This document shows, piece by piece, positions 47,457-60,453 of a stretch of 64,000 nucleotides of DNA; position 1 is the first letter of the stretch, and every line of letters begins with the position of its first letter. The stretch lies in the NCBI GenBank assembly GCA_964017045.1, contig OZ024795.1, positions 52,429,350 through 52,493,349 of the forward strand, read 5' to 3'. The notes under the pieces are model-generated. The model had not been told where the DNA came from and ran no database searches. It saw nothing but the letters and a program-made list of their open reading frames with translations. Position numbers and translations under genes: made by a program. This DNA is from Omphiscola glabra (Eukaryota > Mollusca > Gastropoda > Lymnaeidae).

Positions 47457-47609
47457 TCAGAAGTGGACGGCCGTGGTGTCTGACCGGGTCCCCATTTTCA
47501 GAAGTCTCTGATGCTCCTTCTCATGCTCCTGTAGTAAGTGTTTGTCCCCTCGAAGTCTCAGGCGGTGCTCTTGTAAGCGCAAGTAGCTCTCCTCTCTTTG
47601 GGCATGGAC
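47457..47609 (-). CDS. Coiled-coil protein, last exon
   Basis: Terminal exon of an unrecognised coiled-coil protein gene. Nine exons (62599..62678 down to this one) join without a frame break: 1128 bases, 375 residues plus a TGA stop. This exon starts in phase 0 after an acceptor ending cccaacag, preceded by a 12-base C run that serves as the pyrimidine tract. It encodes VHAQREESYLRLQEHRLRLR and continues to the non-helical end GTRSDTTAVHF. The whole protein is rich in K, E, Q and R with heptad-like leucines, little hydrophobic core, no signal peptide and no membrane segment. It looks like a cytoskeletal, ciliary or nuclear rod protein, but I cannot name the family. The gap to the previous exon is 9.5 kb, so a missed exon of a multiple of three bases is possible. 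Confidence 0.72.
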   Translation of the reverse strand, partial: VHAQREESYLRLQEHRLRLRGDKHLLQEHEKEHQRLLKMGTRSDTTAVHF

Positions 47610-47673
47610 CTGTTGGGGTTCGTGGGGGGGGGGGGCGTGAAGAGATTTGGAAAGGTTAATAATAAGCAAGCAG

Positions 47674-48035
47674 TGTAACAATTCTGGCATTGGCAATGTG
47701 TACCAATTCTGGCATTGGCAATGTGTACCAATTTTATTCTGTCATTGGCAATGTGTACCAATTATGTCATTGGCTATATGTAACAATTCTGTCATTGGCA
47801 ATGTGTACCAATTCTGTCATTGACAATGTGAACCAATTTTGTCAGCCACAATGTGTACCAATTCTGTCATTGGCAATGTGTACCTATTCTGTCATTGACA
47901 ATGTGAACCAATTCTGTCATTGACAATGTCGACAAATTCTATCATTGACAATGTGTACCAATTATGTCATTAACAATGTGTACCAATGCTGCCATTGACA
48001 ATATGTACCAATTCTGTCATCGTCAATGTGTACCA
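47674..48035. repeat. Tandem array, 25-bp unit
   Basis: About 14-15 copies of attctgtcattggcaatgtg followed by tacca. It lies within 70 bases of the last exon, on its upstream side. Confidence 0.93.
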
Positions 48036-48844
48036 AATCTTTTAAAGAGGTTTACAGTAAGTTACAGTAAGTTACAGTGTATTTTTAAATGAGAAGAAAA
48101 GTCGACTTCAATTTTTTACACAACTGAATTACAAAGAGAACTGCATAGCTTACAAAATAAACTTCTGGACTTTTACTTTTTTCAAAAATGATAATCTTAA
48201 TGAAGAAATAATAAAATAACTTATAATTCAAAGGCAACTATTTTCTAATAATGGCTGAACTCAACGTTGAAATTATAGAGAAACAAAACCAAAAACAACA
48301 AACAGAAAACAGACCGAAAACAACCAGAAACCAAACAGACACTTATAAAACGTTGTAATTATATTTATTATTTGTGTAAAGTTGGACTTAATGAAATAAA
48401 TTTTGAAAAGAAATTACGAGTAACAGTAACAATAATCGGGGGGGGGGGGGGAGGATATAAGTTTAGACCTAGGCAGACGGGGGCAAAGTCCCCCGATTTT
48501 GTAAGGGTCCTATAGATATACAGTTTTTTAAAAAATTTGTATGAATGTTGAACGCTATAGGGCCCCGAAGACACACTAAGGCCCCAGTAATTTAACTTTT
48601 TAAGGGCGCTGTAATGATCGTTGGACGGTACTGACACTGTTACCCCTGTCATTCTATTCCACAAATCCGATAGCAAGTCTTCAAATAAAGTCACAGGATA
48701 ATATCCTAGTTTTATAACTATAACTGGTCAGTGGGGGGGGGGGGGGGGGGTAGGAATCTGAACAATAATTGTTAAAAAAGAAGGTGGCATGATCAATATT
48801 GTATCACTGATCTTTTTTCAGGAACAACAATCTCAGCATACACT

Positions 48845-50318
48845 TAGTAGCTTAATATGCACAATAGGGTGGATTGGTTTAGTAGTTTAACATGCACAAT
48901 ACGGTGGATTGTTTTAGTAGTTTAACATGCACAATACGGTGGATTGTTTTAGTAGTTTAACATGCACAATACGGTGGATTGTTTTAGTAATTTAATATGC
49001 ACAATACGGTGGATTGTTTAAGTAGTTTAACATGCACAATAGGGTGGATTGGTTTAGTAGTTTAACATGCACAATACGGTGGATTGTTTTAGTAGTTTAA
49101 TATGCACAATACGGTGGATTGTTTTAGTAGTTTAACATGCACAATACGGTGGATTGTTTTAGTAGTTTAACATGCACAATACGGTGGATTGTTTTAGTAG
49201 TTTAATATGCACAATACGGTGGATTGTTTTAGTAGTTTAACATGCACAATACGGTGGATTGGTTTAGTAGTTTAACATGCACAATACGGTGGATTGTTTT
49301 AGTAGTTTAATATGCACAATACGGTGGATTGTTTTAGTAGTTTAACATGCACAATACGGTGGATTGGTTTAGTAGTTTAACATGCACAATACGGTGGATT
49401 GGTTTAGTAGTTTAACATGCACAATACGGTGGATTGTTTTAGTAGTTTAACATGCACAATACGGTGGATTGTTTTAGTAGTTTAACATGCACAATACGGT
49501 GGATTGTTTTAGTAGTTTAATATGCACAATACGGTGGATTGTTTTAGTAGTTTAACATGCACAATACGGTGGATTGGTTTAGTAGTTTAACATGCACAAT
49601 ACGGTGGATTGTTTTAGTAGTTTAACATGCACAATATGGTGGATTGGTTTAGTAGTTTAACATGCACAATACGGTGGATTGGTTTAGTAGTTTAACATGC
49701 ACAATATGGTGGATTGGTTTAGTAGTTTAACATGCACAATACGGTGGATTGTTTTAGTAGTTTAATATGCACAATACGGTGGATTGTTTTAGTAGTTTAA
49801 TATGCACAATACGGTGGATAGTTTTAGTAGTTTAATATGCACAATACGGTGGATTGTTTTAGTAGTTTAACATGCACAATACGGTGGATTGGTTTAGTAG
49901 TTTAACATGCACAATACGGTGGATTGTTTTCGTAGTTTAATATGCACAATACGGTGGATTGTTTTAGTAGTTTAACATGCACAATACGGTGGATTGTTTT
50001 AGTAGTTTAACATGCACAATACGGTGGATTGTTTTAGTAATTTAATATGCACAATACGGTGGATTGTTTAAGTAGTTTAACATGCACAATAGGGTGGATT
50101 GGTTTAGTAGTTTAACATGCACAATACGGTGGATTGTTTTAGTAGTTTAATATGCACAATACGGTGGATTGTTTTAGTAGTTTAACATGCACAATACGGT
50201 GGATTGTTTTAGTAGTTTAACATGCACAATACGGTGGATTGTTTTAGTAGTTTAATATGCACAATACGGTGGATTGTTTTAGTAGTTTAATATGCACAAT
50301 ACGGTGGATTGTTTTAGC
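48845..50318. repeat. Tandem array, 35-bp unit, about 42 copies
   Basis: The unit holds tttaacatgcacaatacggt and ggattgttttagtag. An ordered series of variants (tttaatatgc, then gtttaagtag, then caatagggtgg, then ggtttagtag) occurs near 49005-49070 and again near 50055-50120. The offset is exactly 1050 bases (30 units), so a large block was duplicated. Confidence 0.97.
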
Positions 50319-51596
50319 AACCATCGGCCTACCCCACCGCCAACAAATATCTACCCGTTTTTTTTAAAATGCCATCTCAGGCCATCTGATATAAATTATT
50401 ATTTTAAAAATCCCAGTCTAAGGTGGGGGTTGAGTTGCGGATTGGGGGGGGGGGGGGGGTCCGCAAAGATCTAATAGAAAAAATGGCGCTCGTGCAGAAC
50501 CACTAAGACTTTTGACTGCAGTCAGTTGTGAATGGTTCACATCAACCGTTAAGATCTAAAAGGAGACGGGATGAAAACAAAAATGCAATATGGTGCATAT
50601 CTGAATCTCGTCTGAATCTCGGCCCGTTGGGGGGGGGGGGGGGGACTCGGCGAGAACTCCCCCGGGAACACTTGACATCGACATTTTGGTAACTCCTTTG
50701 TTTATCGCATAGCTTCTCCCCATTGGCGGCGACTGATCGTCTGCCCAGATTGGGGGAGGAGGGGGGGTTGTAACAATTATCCCGGTTAGACGTCCCGTAC
50801 TGCGAACATAAATTTGGCAATAAACCGGTATTTTAAAAATAAAATGATTCGCCGCTGCGACGACGGATAGGTAGTCTTAGGGTTAACTGGAGGAGAGAGG
50901 GCCCATTTCGACAGCGTGTTTACACACTTGTTGTGCACCGTAAACAAGACCTATAATACCACTTTCCTGATTCGTAGGCCACCCAAATGGTTCGGCTCTG
51001 CTGTTAGGGGGTAGATCTGCTATGAAAGCTAGCCGCTAACCAAGAGGGATACTTTTTAAGCGCACATTTTTTTTTTGTTTTGTGTGTGGTGATAACTCCT
51101 GTGGAATGTGATTTTCAGTGGTCTCTAAGTCTAAGGGTTGTACCAAATGTCCCGGAAGGGAATTGCACAAAACAGGATGAGCTCCGTTGTACCTTCCACT
51201 TATTTTTTAATCATTGTCATAAGGATTTACCTCAAATATCTTTAAGGTCTAATTTTTTTTAAACGTTGTCTTCCAATCTTTTCTGACGCATAGATATAAA
51301 TTCGATGAATCGCGATAAAAGTAAAAGTGGCCAGATTTTTTTAACATAGCGGATAGTCTAATGGGTCGGTAACAAAAAAAAAATAAAATAAAAAGAACAC
51401 CGGTGATAATAAATATTATTATCATCTTCTGGTCAGACATATTTAGTTCATGTCATTGAACATTGTTGATGACCTATGTCCACAATGTACACATCCTTAT
51501 GTTATGAATCCGGATACATTCTCGACATTTTCTGTTCGTATTCCTCAGCGACTCAAGAAATGCTCTTGCTGTTGATTTTCTTCTTTATATATATTC

Positions 51597-51898
51597 ACTA
51601 TATCAAGAATATCCCTATTATGCTGTATCAAGAATATTCCTATTATGTTGTATCAAGAATATCCCTATTATGCTGTATCAAGAATATCCCTATTATGCTG
51701 TATCAAGAATATCCCTATTATTTTGTATCAAGAATATCCCTATTATTTTGTATCAAGAATATCCCTATGATGTTGTATCAAGAATATCCCTATTATGTTG
51801 TATCAAGAATATCCCTATTATTCTGTATCAAGAATATCCCTATTATGCTGCATCAAGAATATCCCTATTATGTTGTATCAAGAATATCCCTATATGCT
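51597..51898. repeat. Tandem array, 25-bp unit
   Basis: About 12 copies of gtatcaagaatatccctatt followed by atgct or attct. Confidence 0.95.
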
Positions 51899-52113
51899 GC
51901 TCTCCAATCTCTCGTTGCATCCATCTTCCATCACTTTGTGTTCACATTCTCAGATTCTGTTCATTGGCAGCGGCTCCAGAGAATGTTTAGTGTTCAACAA
52001 CAGTTGCCGGACCACTAATACACCCCCCCCCCGCCCCACAGACGCACAAACACCAACTTTTTTCCATGAGAAGGCCAGTCTTGGCATGTAAAAATAATAT
52101 TTAAAAAAAACAG

Positions 52114-52356
52114 TTTTGCTGATGAAAGTCAACGAGGCTCTACCCAAGAAAATAATTATGCTGATGAAAGTCAACGAGGCTCTGCCCAAGAAGACAATTA
52201 TGCTAATGAAAATCAACGAGGCTCTGCCCAAGAAGACAATTATGTTGATGAAAGCCAACGAGGCTCTGCCCAAGAAGACAATTGTGCTGATGAAAGTCAA
52301 CGAGGCTCTACCCAAGAAGACAATTCTGCTGATGAAAGTCAACGTGCTCTACCCAC
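52114..52356. repeat. Tandem array, 42-bp unit
   Basis: About six copies with atgctgatgaaagtcaacga and ggctctgcccaagaagacaa. It reads as a 14-residue repeat (LMKVNEALPKKTIM) but lies in an intron of a minus-strand gene. Confidence 0.93.
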
Positions 52357-52448
52357 TAACATTTCCCGACCAATGTCGTTGTGTGCCCAGGACATGGGAA
52401 TTCCTGGTATTGTTTTTCGCCCTTATTCCAAATATGAGTGAAACACTG

Positions 52449-52716
52449 ACATTCGATTGGACAAGGCAGTTAGAAAGTGGAAGTTCGCCCTCTCATTTGA
52501 TTGGACAAGGCAGTTAGAAAGTGGAAGTTCGCTCTCTCATTTGATTGGACAAGGCAGTTAGAAAGTGGAAGTTCGCCCTCTCATTTGATTGGACAAGGCA
52601 GTTAGAAAGTGGAAGTTCGCCCTCTCATTTGATTGGACAAGGCAGTTAGAAAGTGGAAGTTCGCCCTCTCATTTGATTGGACAAGGCAGTTAGAAAGTGG
52701 AAGTTCGCCTTCTCAA
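52449..52716. repeat. Tandem array, 44-bp unit
   Basis: About six near-perfect copies with gattggacaaggcagttaga and aagtggaagttcgccctctc. Confidence 0.95.
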
Positions 52717-54159
52717 ACGAAGTCAACAAGATCGTTCTTATCCGTGATTCCATAAGAAAAAGGATTAAATAAAGGAAACGTTTTAAATGCTCACATTCAC
52801 CAAATATAACGGACAAAAAAAAATGTCAGTTGATCCCGGTGTGAAAATTCTAAAGTGGAATCATACTTAAGAACAAATAACAAACCTTTGACTTTTATTT
52901 CTAAAAATAGCGCACATGACATTTCCAATTAACTCGAGAAGACAGTAAGTCACAACATGCACGGATCAGCATAGAAGGGTGTTGGTGTGGGGGAGGGGGG
53001 TCATAGCTATATATAAATAGATAATTCATCCAGATTAGCATTAGGATCAGTTAAAATTTTGTAGACACAAAAATTAGTTCATTTTTGACACCCATAGGTT
53101 AAGGCAATGGCGCTTTAACAATTGTAAATGTCCAGTTTTTAAATTACACCCCTTAAAAAATGATCACCTAAGTCTTGTCACACGCTATACTTTCAGGATA
53201 TCGTACTCGAAGTGAAAACAGTGTGAGTTAATGTTAGCTAGCAGAAGGAATTATCCCCTCAAACCCCCCCCCCCCCCCAACTACATAAAATTAAAATCAC
53301 AGATTACACCAGCTGCTGACGACGCCATATTTTTAAAGAGAAATCTCCAACCTTTAAAAAAAAGTAGAGCACATGACCAAATGAAATTTGAAGGGGAATA
53401 AAAAAGGCCCCCGGGTACAAAGCATTCGTTCGGACTAAACCAACGGGTTAACGGCAGATTCATGACACAAGCCATGCTCCCCATGGCCAAGATTTTGCCA
53501 GGATTTATCTGTGATTACAAACTGCTTTCGGTGTGGTTTCGGGCTTAACCGGCACTTTAAAAGCTTTCAGACTGCTAGAGACTAGTGCCAATAGTTTGCT
53601 CATATTTCCGCGGTAAACTTGCCAGTCAGGACAGCTATAAAAAAAAAAAGAAAGAAAAGTGAATGATATACACATCCTTTAAAAGGGCGTCCAGGATCTT
53701 TATTTTCAGTCGGTCTTGTACAGCTCTCTAAATTCAGGATATTGCGACATCATTTTCGTAATCTTGAGATCGGCATATCAATATGTCAAGTTCATCACTT
53801 CGTTTTATTTTTAAGATTGTCAGAACTAAGATCATCAGCATTTTTTCCACTTAAAATATTAAAGGGAAAAATCATAGTAACACTTTCCCATTGTAGATTT
53901 TCACATATCTGCACACATCGGACGTACCTTTATGTCATTGTGATAGACCAGATGTGATGTGGAACATGATTTCAAAATACAATATGTAAGGGGAATTGAC
54001 ATACTATTCATTGTTAATATTTTCTGAAGTGAGCGACGCTATATCCTGCTGATCAGCATCCGCTTCGAGCGTCACGAACTTAAGCTGCGCCACTCAATGA
54101 GTCAATCACTGATCTTATTGAAAACGTACCAATGACTAGAACGACCCTATTTCCGTGGA

Positions 54160-54670
54160 CTGTTACAACCCTGTCTGTTGGTACTCTGGACTGGTAGAAC
54201 TAGAACACTGTCTGGTGGCACTCTGGACTGGTAGAACACTGTCTGGTGACACTCTGTACTGATAGCACTCAATCTGTACTGGTAGCACTCTGCCTAGTGG
54301 CACTCTTGGTAAATGTATAGAGATCTATCCGCGTCTTTTACCATGGCCGCCATCTTGGTAACTCATGTTTTTGATATAATGACGAATAAAAAGTTTTTCA
54401 AAATGAAAAAATGATCTAAATCTATCCCTCACCCTAACCTGAACCCTAAATTCCTCCCTAACCCGGTTTTGACCCTCTCCCTAACAGGGTTTTGACATCG
54501 CAAATGACGTCACGGATAAACAACTAGACATCAGCCGCACTCTTTACTGTGGTAGTACTCTGTTTGGTGGCCCTCTCTACTGGTAGCACTCTTGTCTGAT
54601 GGCACTCTGTACAATGGGTAGTACTGTCTGGTGGCACTCTGTACTGTAGTACTCTATCTGATTTCACCCA
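54160..54670. repeat. Degenerate repeat of about 20-27 bp
   Basis: Diverged copies of ctggtggcactctgtactgg occur at 54165-54305 and 54545-54660. In between lie ccctaacc-like runs (54424-54485). Confidence 0.7.
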
Positions 54671-54771
54671 AGTGTTCAGTGTCATGGAGTTAAAGCTCTA
54701 GATTGGTTGGCCCAGTTGAACATCGCCTGCACCCACCTAATAGATCTTGGCATCACTATTGTATAGACATA

Positions 54772-55165
54772 AGGGGCGTCCATAAAGTATGTCATGCTCC
54801 GGGAATAGGAATGAGGGGGGGGGGTGTGTTTAAAGTGACAGTTTCTGACACGAGGGGGGGGGATCTTGTGTGACGTCACACATTTTATAATATTTTTATC
54901 TTGCATGTATAACCTGAAATGGACATTGATCTTGAACGTTCTGTTTGATGGATTTATTCTTACAAAAGATGTCACTTTTTTTTAAATAAATGTAATAGTG
55001 AAGGGTGTTTTAGATTAAATTTTAATTAGTTTTTAATGTATTATGAATTTTTTATGTCGAAAGTGTGACGTATTTTAGAGGTGGGGGTTGTCTGAGATTT
55101 GTAATGGGGGGATGGAGGGGGTTAAAATTGTAAAAAAATGGCGTGACATACTTAATCGACGGCCT
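54772..55165. mobile_element. MITE with GTCCATAAA-type inverted ends
   Basis: About 394 bp. The left end aggggcgtccataaagtatg and the inverted right end aggccgtcgattaagtatg match over about 20 bases with a few changes. Runs of G occur just inside both ends. The target duplication is unclear (flanks cata and atta). It is related by its ends to the element at 60454. Confidence 0.75.
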
Positions 55166-55454
55166 ATTAGTAGCCATTATATAGTTCTTTGTTACACACT
55201 TATTATACTTGGTAGCAAGAGCCCTTTGGTTTTCACAAGTACTACAGGTGATAATAGTTAACCATAAACCTATGGTCCTGCGGGTAAAAGGTGTGGGGGG
55301 GAGGAAAGACGCAAAAATCGCTTTTAAATAAGACCTTATTAGTGAATTTACCAATACAATCCCATATACTTCACAACATCAAGGGGTGCCAAAATCATCT
55401 TCATACTAGTCCACCCGGGCTGTACTTTTAAAAATATAATGAGGGGTGGCATTT

Positions 55455-55592
55455 CCATTGACTTGACAAGCCTACCATTGACTTGACAAGCCTACCATTG
55501 ACTTGACAAGCCTACCATTGACTTGACAAGCCTACCATTGACTTGACAAGCCTACCATTGACTTGACAAGCCTACCATTGACTTGACATGCC
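55455..55592. repeat. Tandem array, 20-bp unit
   Basis: Seven copies of attgacttgacaagcctacc, nearly perfect. Confidence 0.95.
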
Positions 55593-57063
55593 CATGTTTG
55601 CACCTCTGCCCTCATAAAACCACAAGTATAAAAATATGAACTTGAAAAATTTTAATCATCCCTATTAAATGATTTTTTCCCCCTTTAATTTCCACCTTCA
55701 TCTCATCTAGTTAAATTTAACAGTAACTTTTTGTGCTTAGCTATAGTTCCTACTATTCCATAAGCAGCTGACATTTTTATGTGATGGTAAATAGACGGAG
55801 GAAGGAACTGCTTGTAGAACATTCCTCCCTTAAGTTCTGTATAAGATTTGATAACTAGTCTACATAACGAGATGTTTGCTTTAAAAAGGTAAAAGAGGAT
55901 GGTAAACACTGAGAGCCTCATTAAATTCCTCTAATCACACAATGAGCCAAGGGCGGATCCAAAATATAAAAAAGGGTGTCTCGAAGATAGTGGAAAAAAG
56001 TTTCTTTATAAGATGACATTATGCGCCATAGTTTTCTAAAGAGTTACTAAGATCCTTGATGGCTTATGAGTATTGAGTATCTCCTTACATTCAAGTTAAC
56101 ATTATTAGTACATATTATGGTTTCTCTTTTCCCAGGGTTTTGCTCATTGCCGGAAAATGGGAATAAAGTTTCCTCATCCTGGGGCCAGGAAATCCCGGGA
56201 TAAAATTAGATTTAAATTATTTTTTATAAAATTAATTAAACTGTACAAGGAAATAGAAGAACAAGGTATGTGGGAACTTGAGATAGAAAGACAGGACAAT
56301 TTTTTTGGTTCATATTATCCTAAGTTTTCCCCACTTTAATTCAATAACTATGCAAATACACATTGTAACATTTAAGATTAAAACTTCACTAAAGAAAATA
56401 CAAAAAAGCTCCTTATACACACTCTGCCATTGAGAGAGCAATTCTTGAACTAGCTTATATATCCATTGTGCTCATAGAAACTCAGCCATATATAACTATT
56501 GTTAGAAGGGTAAAAAGCAACTACCGTGACCAAATGACTAACCATCCTACAAGAACTTTTCAGTCACACACTTGAAGTTGAAAAACAATACCCGTGGGCT
56601 GAGGTAATAATGGAACCTTCATAATTCATTTTGACACTTCTTATTAAGGGACTGCATTAGGAATCCCTGCTGCATGATAGTTTTCTCCCCTGGTAGCCAA
56701 TTTATCACTGGGGTGTATAGCTGCCTCCCCTTACACAAGAGTGACAGAAGTGGCTTGGAATACCAGCAGACCTACTAACCTTGGTCAATGGGTGCTTTAA
56801 AAAAGGTTCCCATTACTACTAACTAAGGGGCCTACAGCTACAGCTAAAGAATGGTTCCCATAACTACAGCTAACAAAGGGGTCCATACCCACATATATCA
56901 ACCAAATTGAACCTTTAAGGCCATGGCATCCAGACAAAGGGGTAATCCAGTATTTTCTCTGATTGTATCATACTTTGAAACATAATAGCCTCCTGCAGTT
57001 CAACAACTTGGAAAGCAAATTAATTTTAAGCATTTTCTAATCAACAAAAGACTTAAAACCCAC

Positions 57064-57291
57064 CTTATCTAACTCAGACTTCTCTTTCAGCAGTTTTTGT
57101 TTTAGGGACTCTTCACTCTTTTGCCTGTCCACCACGTCTTCCTTGATTTTGATGGCATTAAGTCTTTTGATCTCCGCTAAACCCTGTTGTAACCTCCTGA
57201 CAGTGTGCTCTTGTTTTTGACGTAAATACTCGGCATTGCGTACATTTTTGTACAACATCTGTTCTTGTTCCTCTTCCTTGTTCACCATTCT
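57064..57291 (-). CDS. Coiled-coil protein exon (76 codons)
   Basis: Phase 0 to phase 0 between an acceptor (atttcag) and donor (gtgggt). It encodes RMVNKEEEQEQMLYKNVRNA, HTVRRLQQGLAEIKRL and a further KEDVVDRQKSEESLKQKLLK helix. This is the longest exon and the clearest coiled coil. Confidence 0.85.
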
Positions 57292-57719
57292 CTGAAATAT
57301 TTATCTATATATATACACAAATCACTCTCTAACTTACAAGTTGTATATATCTATACACTTCACTCACTAACTGGCAAGTTGTATTTATCTATACACTTCA
57401 CTCACTAACTGGCAAGTTGTTCTTTAAAAACTCGATAAACCTCAATATCGAGAGTGAAACCAATTGTCGGCACTAACCAAAATCAGCAACTGTTCTACAG
57501 AAGGCCGTGGTTTATATACTATTAACAAAGATAATTTGAATTGTTTGACATCAGGTATTTAATACTTTTTACATTAGCACATCAAAAAAGTAACAATGAA
57601 TTTTAGAACCCCCCAAAAAAAAACTATTTTCTTGTGGTCAAATTTAAAGTTTCTAGACAACCATGCAGCAATAAATACACAAATTGAATCTAAATTTTTT
57701 AAAAATCCGACCAACTCAC

Positions 57720-57875
57720 CTGAAAGAAAAGTAAATGATCTTCATGTCTGTTTCTTTGAGCTTCAAGCTGACGTTCCCTGAACCTCTGCTCCCAAACTTC
57801 CTGCTGGAGACTCACCTTCTCTTTTTTCTCTTTCAAGTGCTGAGACAAGCCGCGGACCCTCCTTACATTGTGGGC
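57720..57875 (-). CDS. Coiled-coil protein exon (52 codons)
   Basis: Phase 0 at both ends. The acceptor is tttgacctag at 57876-57877, chosen because nearer AG sites break the frame; the donor is gtgagttgg. It encodes AHNVRRVRGLSQHLKEKKEK and EQRFRERQLEAQRNRHEDHL. Confidence 0.83.
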
Positions 57876-59244
57876 CTAGGTCAAACAAATGGCATGAAAC
57901 AAAGGGTGTATAGACCAGATGCCCGTCAACATATTTTACCTATCATGTTTGTCATACAGATTGATTGTAAATTAGTGGTGGAATATTAAAATTTTTATAC
58001 ATCAATATTTTTACTTTAGTCGTAAATAATTTTTTTTAAAGAGAGGGGTGGGTGTGGTGTTTGACTGTCAATCCAGATACTTTCAGGATTCATATTTTGA
58101 GACATGCCTTACATGAGGGATCAAAAACCATTTAAACATTCTGAGAATAATTTATATAATTGTTTTTATTATTTTGTTTTAGAAAAAAAAAAGTTGGGTG
58201 GGTGAGGAATATCCTTGAATCATATTAGATTTTTAAAGAGTCCCCCAGCACCAATATTTGCTACATTTGGATCACACAACAATTCATGTAATTTTCAAGG
58301 AAACTGGTATACATTTAATATAAATTGAACAAAAGCAATGTCAGCCAAACCAAACTGTCTCTGATATTTCAATTAAATAGCAACCATTAGGCATACCTTT
58401 TAATTGAAATTTTGATTTAGAAATTATAATTTTTCCTATGAAACAACATGTTTTCTCTCCCCCCCCCCCCCCCCTTTTCCCCAAAGCATAATATAACCTT
58501 CATTGATAATTGTATGAATGATACATCAAAGCTAGTTTATGCATCTCTATCTTTGTTTTGAAATATCTGTCATCCTTCCACAGCCAGGGTTATCTACCCC
58601 TGGGTCTGATTGCCACATAATTAATCTTGTTTGCCTTAAGCCTTTTGCTGACACTGGATCCAAGCAGCTGCTTACTAGTTACACACTTTTGGTAAGCCAG
58701 TTGGGGGGGGGGGGGGCACCTCAGTGTTTAAAAAGATCTGTCAGCTTAACAAGATTACAAGTTAGAGAATGTTGCCTCACATCTGTTATCAAGTAGCACA
58801 ACCAAGAAGGTCATCTCTGAACTTTGACCTTAGGGCTTGTCATGGTAAATTAACTATTTCACCAACAACAAATGCTGCTTTGATCAGAGATTAAAATAGT
58901 TGCTTTTATTTTCTACAGGAATTTTAAGTGGAATGAACATTAAATCAAGCCTTTAAATTATACAGAGTAATGTACAACTTCCTGGCGTCCCTAAAGTAAA
59001 TTCTGGACCTTCCCATGAATGAAACATGTCATGGCCACACTAGCAAGGTAATTTACTTTTACATTTCAACTTCAGCGTTTTTAAAATAAAACTTAATGAA
59101 TTATTTAATTTTTTTTCTTTTGCCGCTTTTTTTTTTTTTTTTACTAACGTTCTTTGTTATCTAATTGTTTTGTTAAAACTTGAACCTTATTTCTATCTGG
59201 TCTATTCATGATTTTTCTGTGATTCATCATGATTAATCTCTAAC

Positions 59245-59372
59245 CTCAACTTTCTGATCAATCTGCTTTGACTTCAGATCTAAGCTGGCAAAACCTGCGG
59301 AGTTATTGAGCTTTCTTTGGGACTGCGTGTTGTGATCAAGTTGAATCTGGGTGTCCGTAAGATGGCGTTGTT
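59245..59372 (-). CDS. Coiled-coil protein exon
   Basis: 128 bases, entered with two bases of a split Glu codon and left in phase 0 at gttaga, a weaker donor. It encodes QRHLTDTQIQLDHNTQSQRK and DLKSKQIDQKVE. It is the least helical segment and could be a linker. Confidence 0.78.
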
Positions 59373-60266
59373 CTAAAGGAAAATAATTCAACAAATTTAA
59401 TAAGAATCCGATTTTTTTAAAATCTGATGTCCTTCCATAAATAGAACATTACATTTTTTTATTTGAATATTATTTTTTATTCACAGCCCCCTCAATATTA
59501 TTTGATTGTCATTTTACTTGAGTTTGTTGAGACCTTCTGTCTTGTTCTTCTGTTCTTCCTCTTTTTTTATTAGTTGTACTATTTATTACAATTGCATATC
59601 ATGTGCTTGACTCTTACACATAATGTTATTTATTTCTTTTAGTTTATACTTTACTTAAATTTTATATTTCAATGTTAATTCATTTTTGTTGTTTTTCAAC
59701 ATCTTCTAAATACTTAATCTGGCAAACAAAATGAATTGTTTAGCGCATTTTTGGACCACAATTTTAAACAAATGTCAGGGCCAGCTAGGGACAAAATGTA
59801 AATAAGTTTTCATAATATTTTACATTTTGAAAAATTCTCAAATAAATGTAACATTTACTTTTAGAAACCAACTAATAAAGTCAGCTTGACTCATACATTT
59901 TTAATTCTTTTGTCACACAAGTACAATGATAAGCTAAGCTAAATAGAAGATAAACTACAATTTATAGTTAAATATATTAAGTTTGGTTTAAGAGGGTAAA
60001 AACAATCAACTAGGATTTTATTTATTTTATTTTATGAATTATGAAAAAATCCTGCAAACTTATCACAAAGGGAAGCCATCCATGTTATACCAGCTCCTCT
60101 TGATGAAATTAATGGGAGAGTTATCAGTCCTCATTAATAAAAACAAAATATTCTACCTGAAAGTAGTGAAAGCTCATTTAAGAAAATCTAGATTTAATGC
60201 ATTGGAGTTCCCTTGAATCAAACATAACTGACTAGTGACTGTAAGATTATTCAGTCCTCAAATTAC

Positions 60267-60367
60267 CATCTCTTTTTTTAATGTCCAAATGGGACTTTGT
60301 GAGTGCCAAGTCAGCGTCCAGTTGATTTTTGGCCATCAGGGAATTTTTTATGTCACTGTCACTTTTC
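60267..60367 (-). CDS. Coiled-coil protein exon
   Basis: 101 bases between an acceptor (gatccccag) and donor (gtaatt). It encodes KSDSDIKNSLMAKNQLDADL and ALTKSHLDIKKRD. Splice phases match both neighbours (split Met and split Glu codons). Confidence 0.82.
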
Positions 60368-60453
60368 CTGGGGATCATAAAGTAATCAGTCAAGCTGATT
60401 AAATTCTTCATACTGAAACATTTAGCAGTATGGGCCATTAAAGTGTTGGCTCT

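Larger units (their letters stand above)
47610..57063 (-). other. Last intron of the coiled-coil gene, 9.5 kb
   Basis: Bounded by a phase-0 donor (gtgggt, complement of 57058..57063) and a phase-0 acceptor. It contains arrays at 47674, 48845, 51597, 52114, 52449 and 55455, and a 394-bp MITE. Intervening unique stretches (48040-48845, 50320-51595, 52730-54130, 55600-57060) showed no further exon that I could recognise. Confidence 0.65.
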
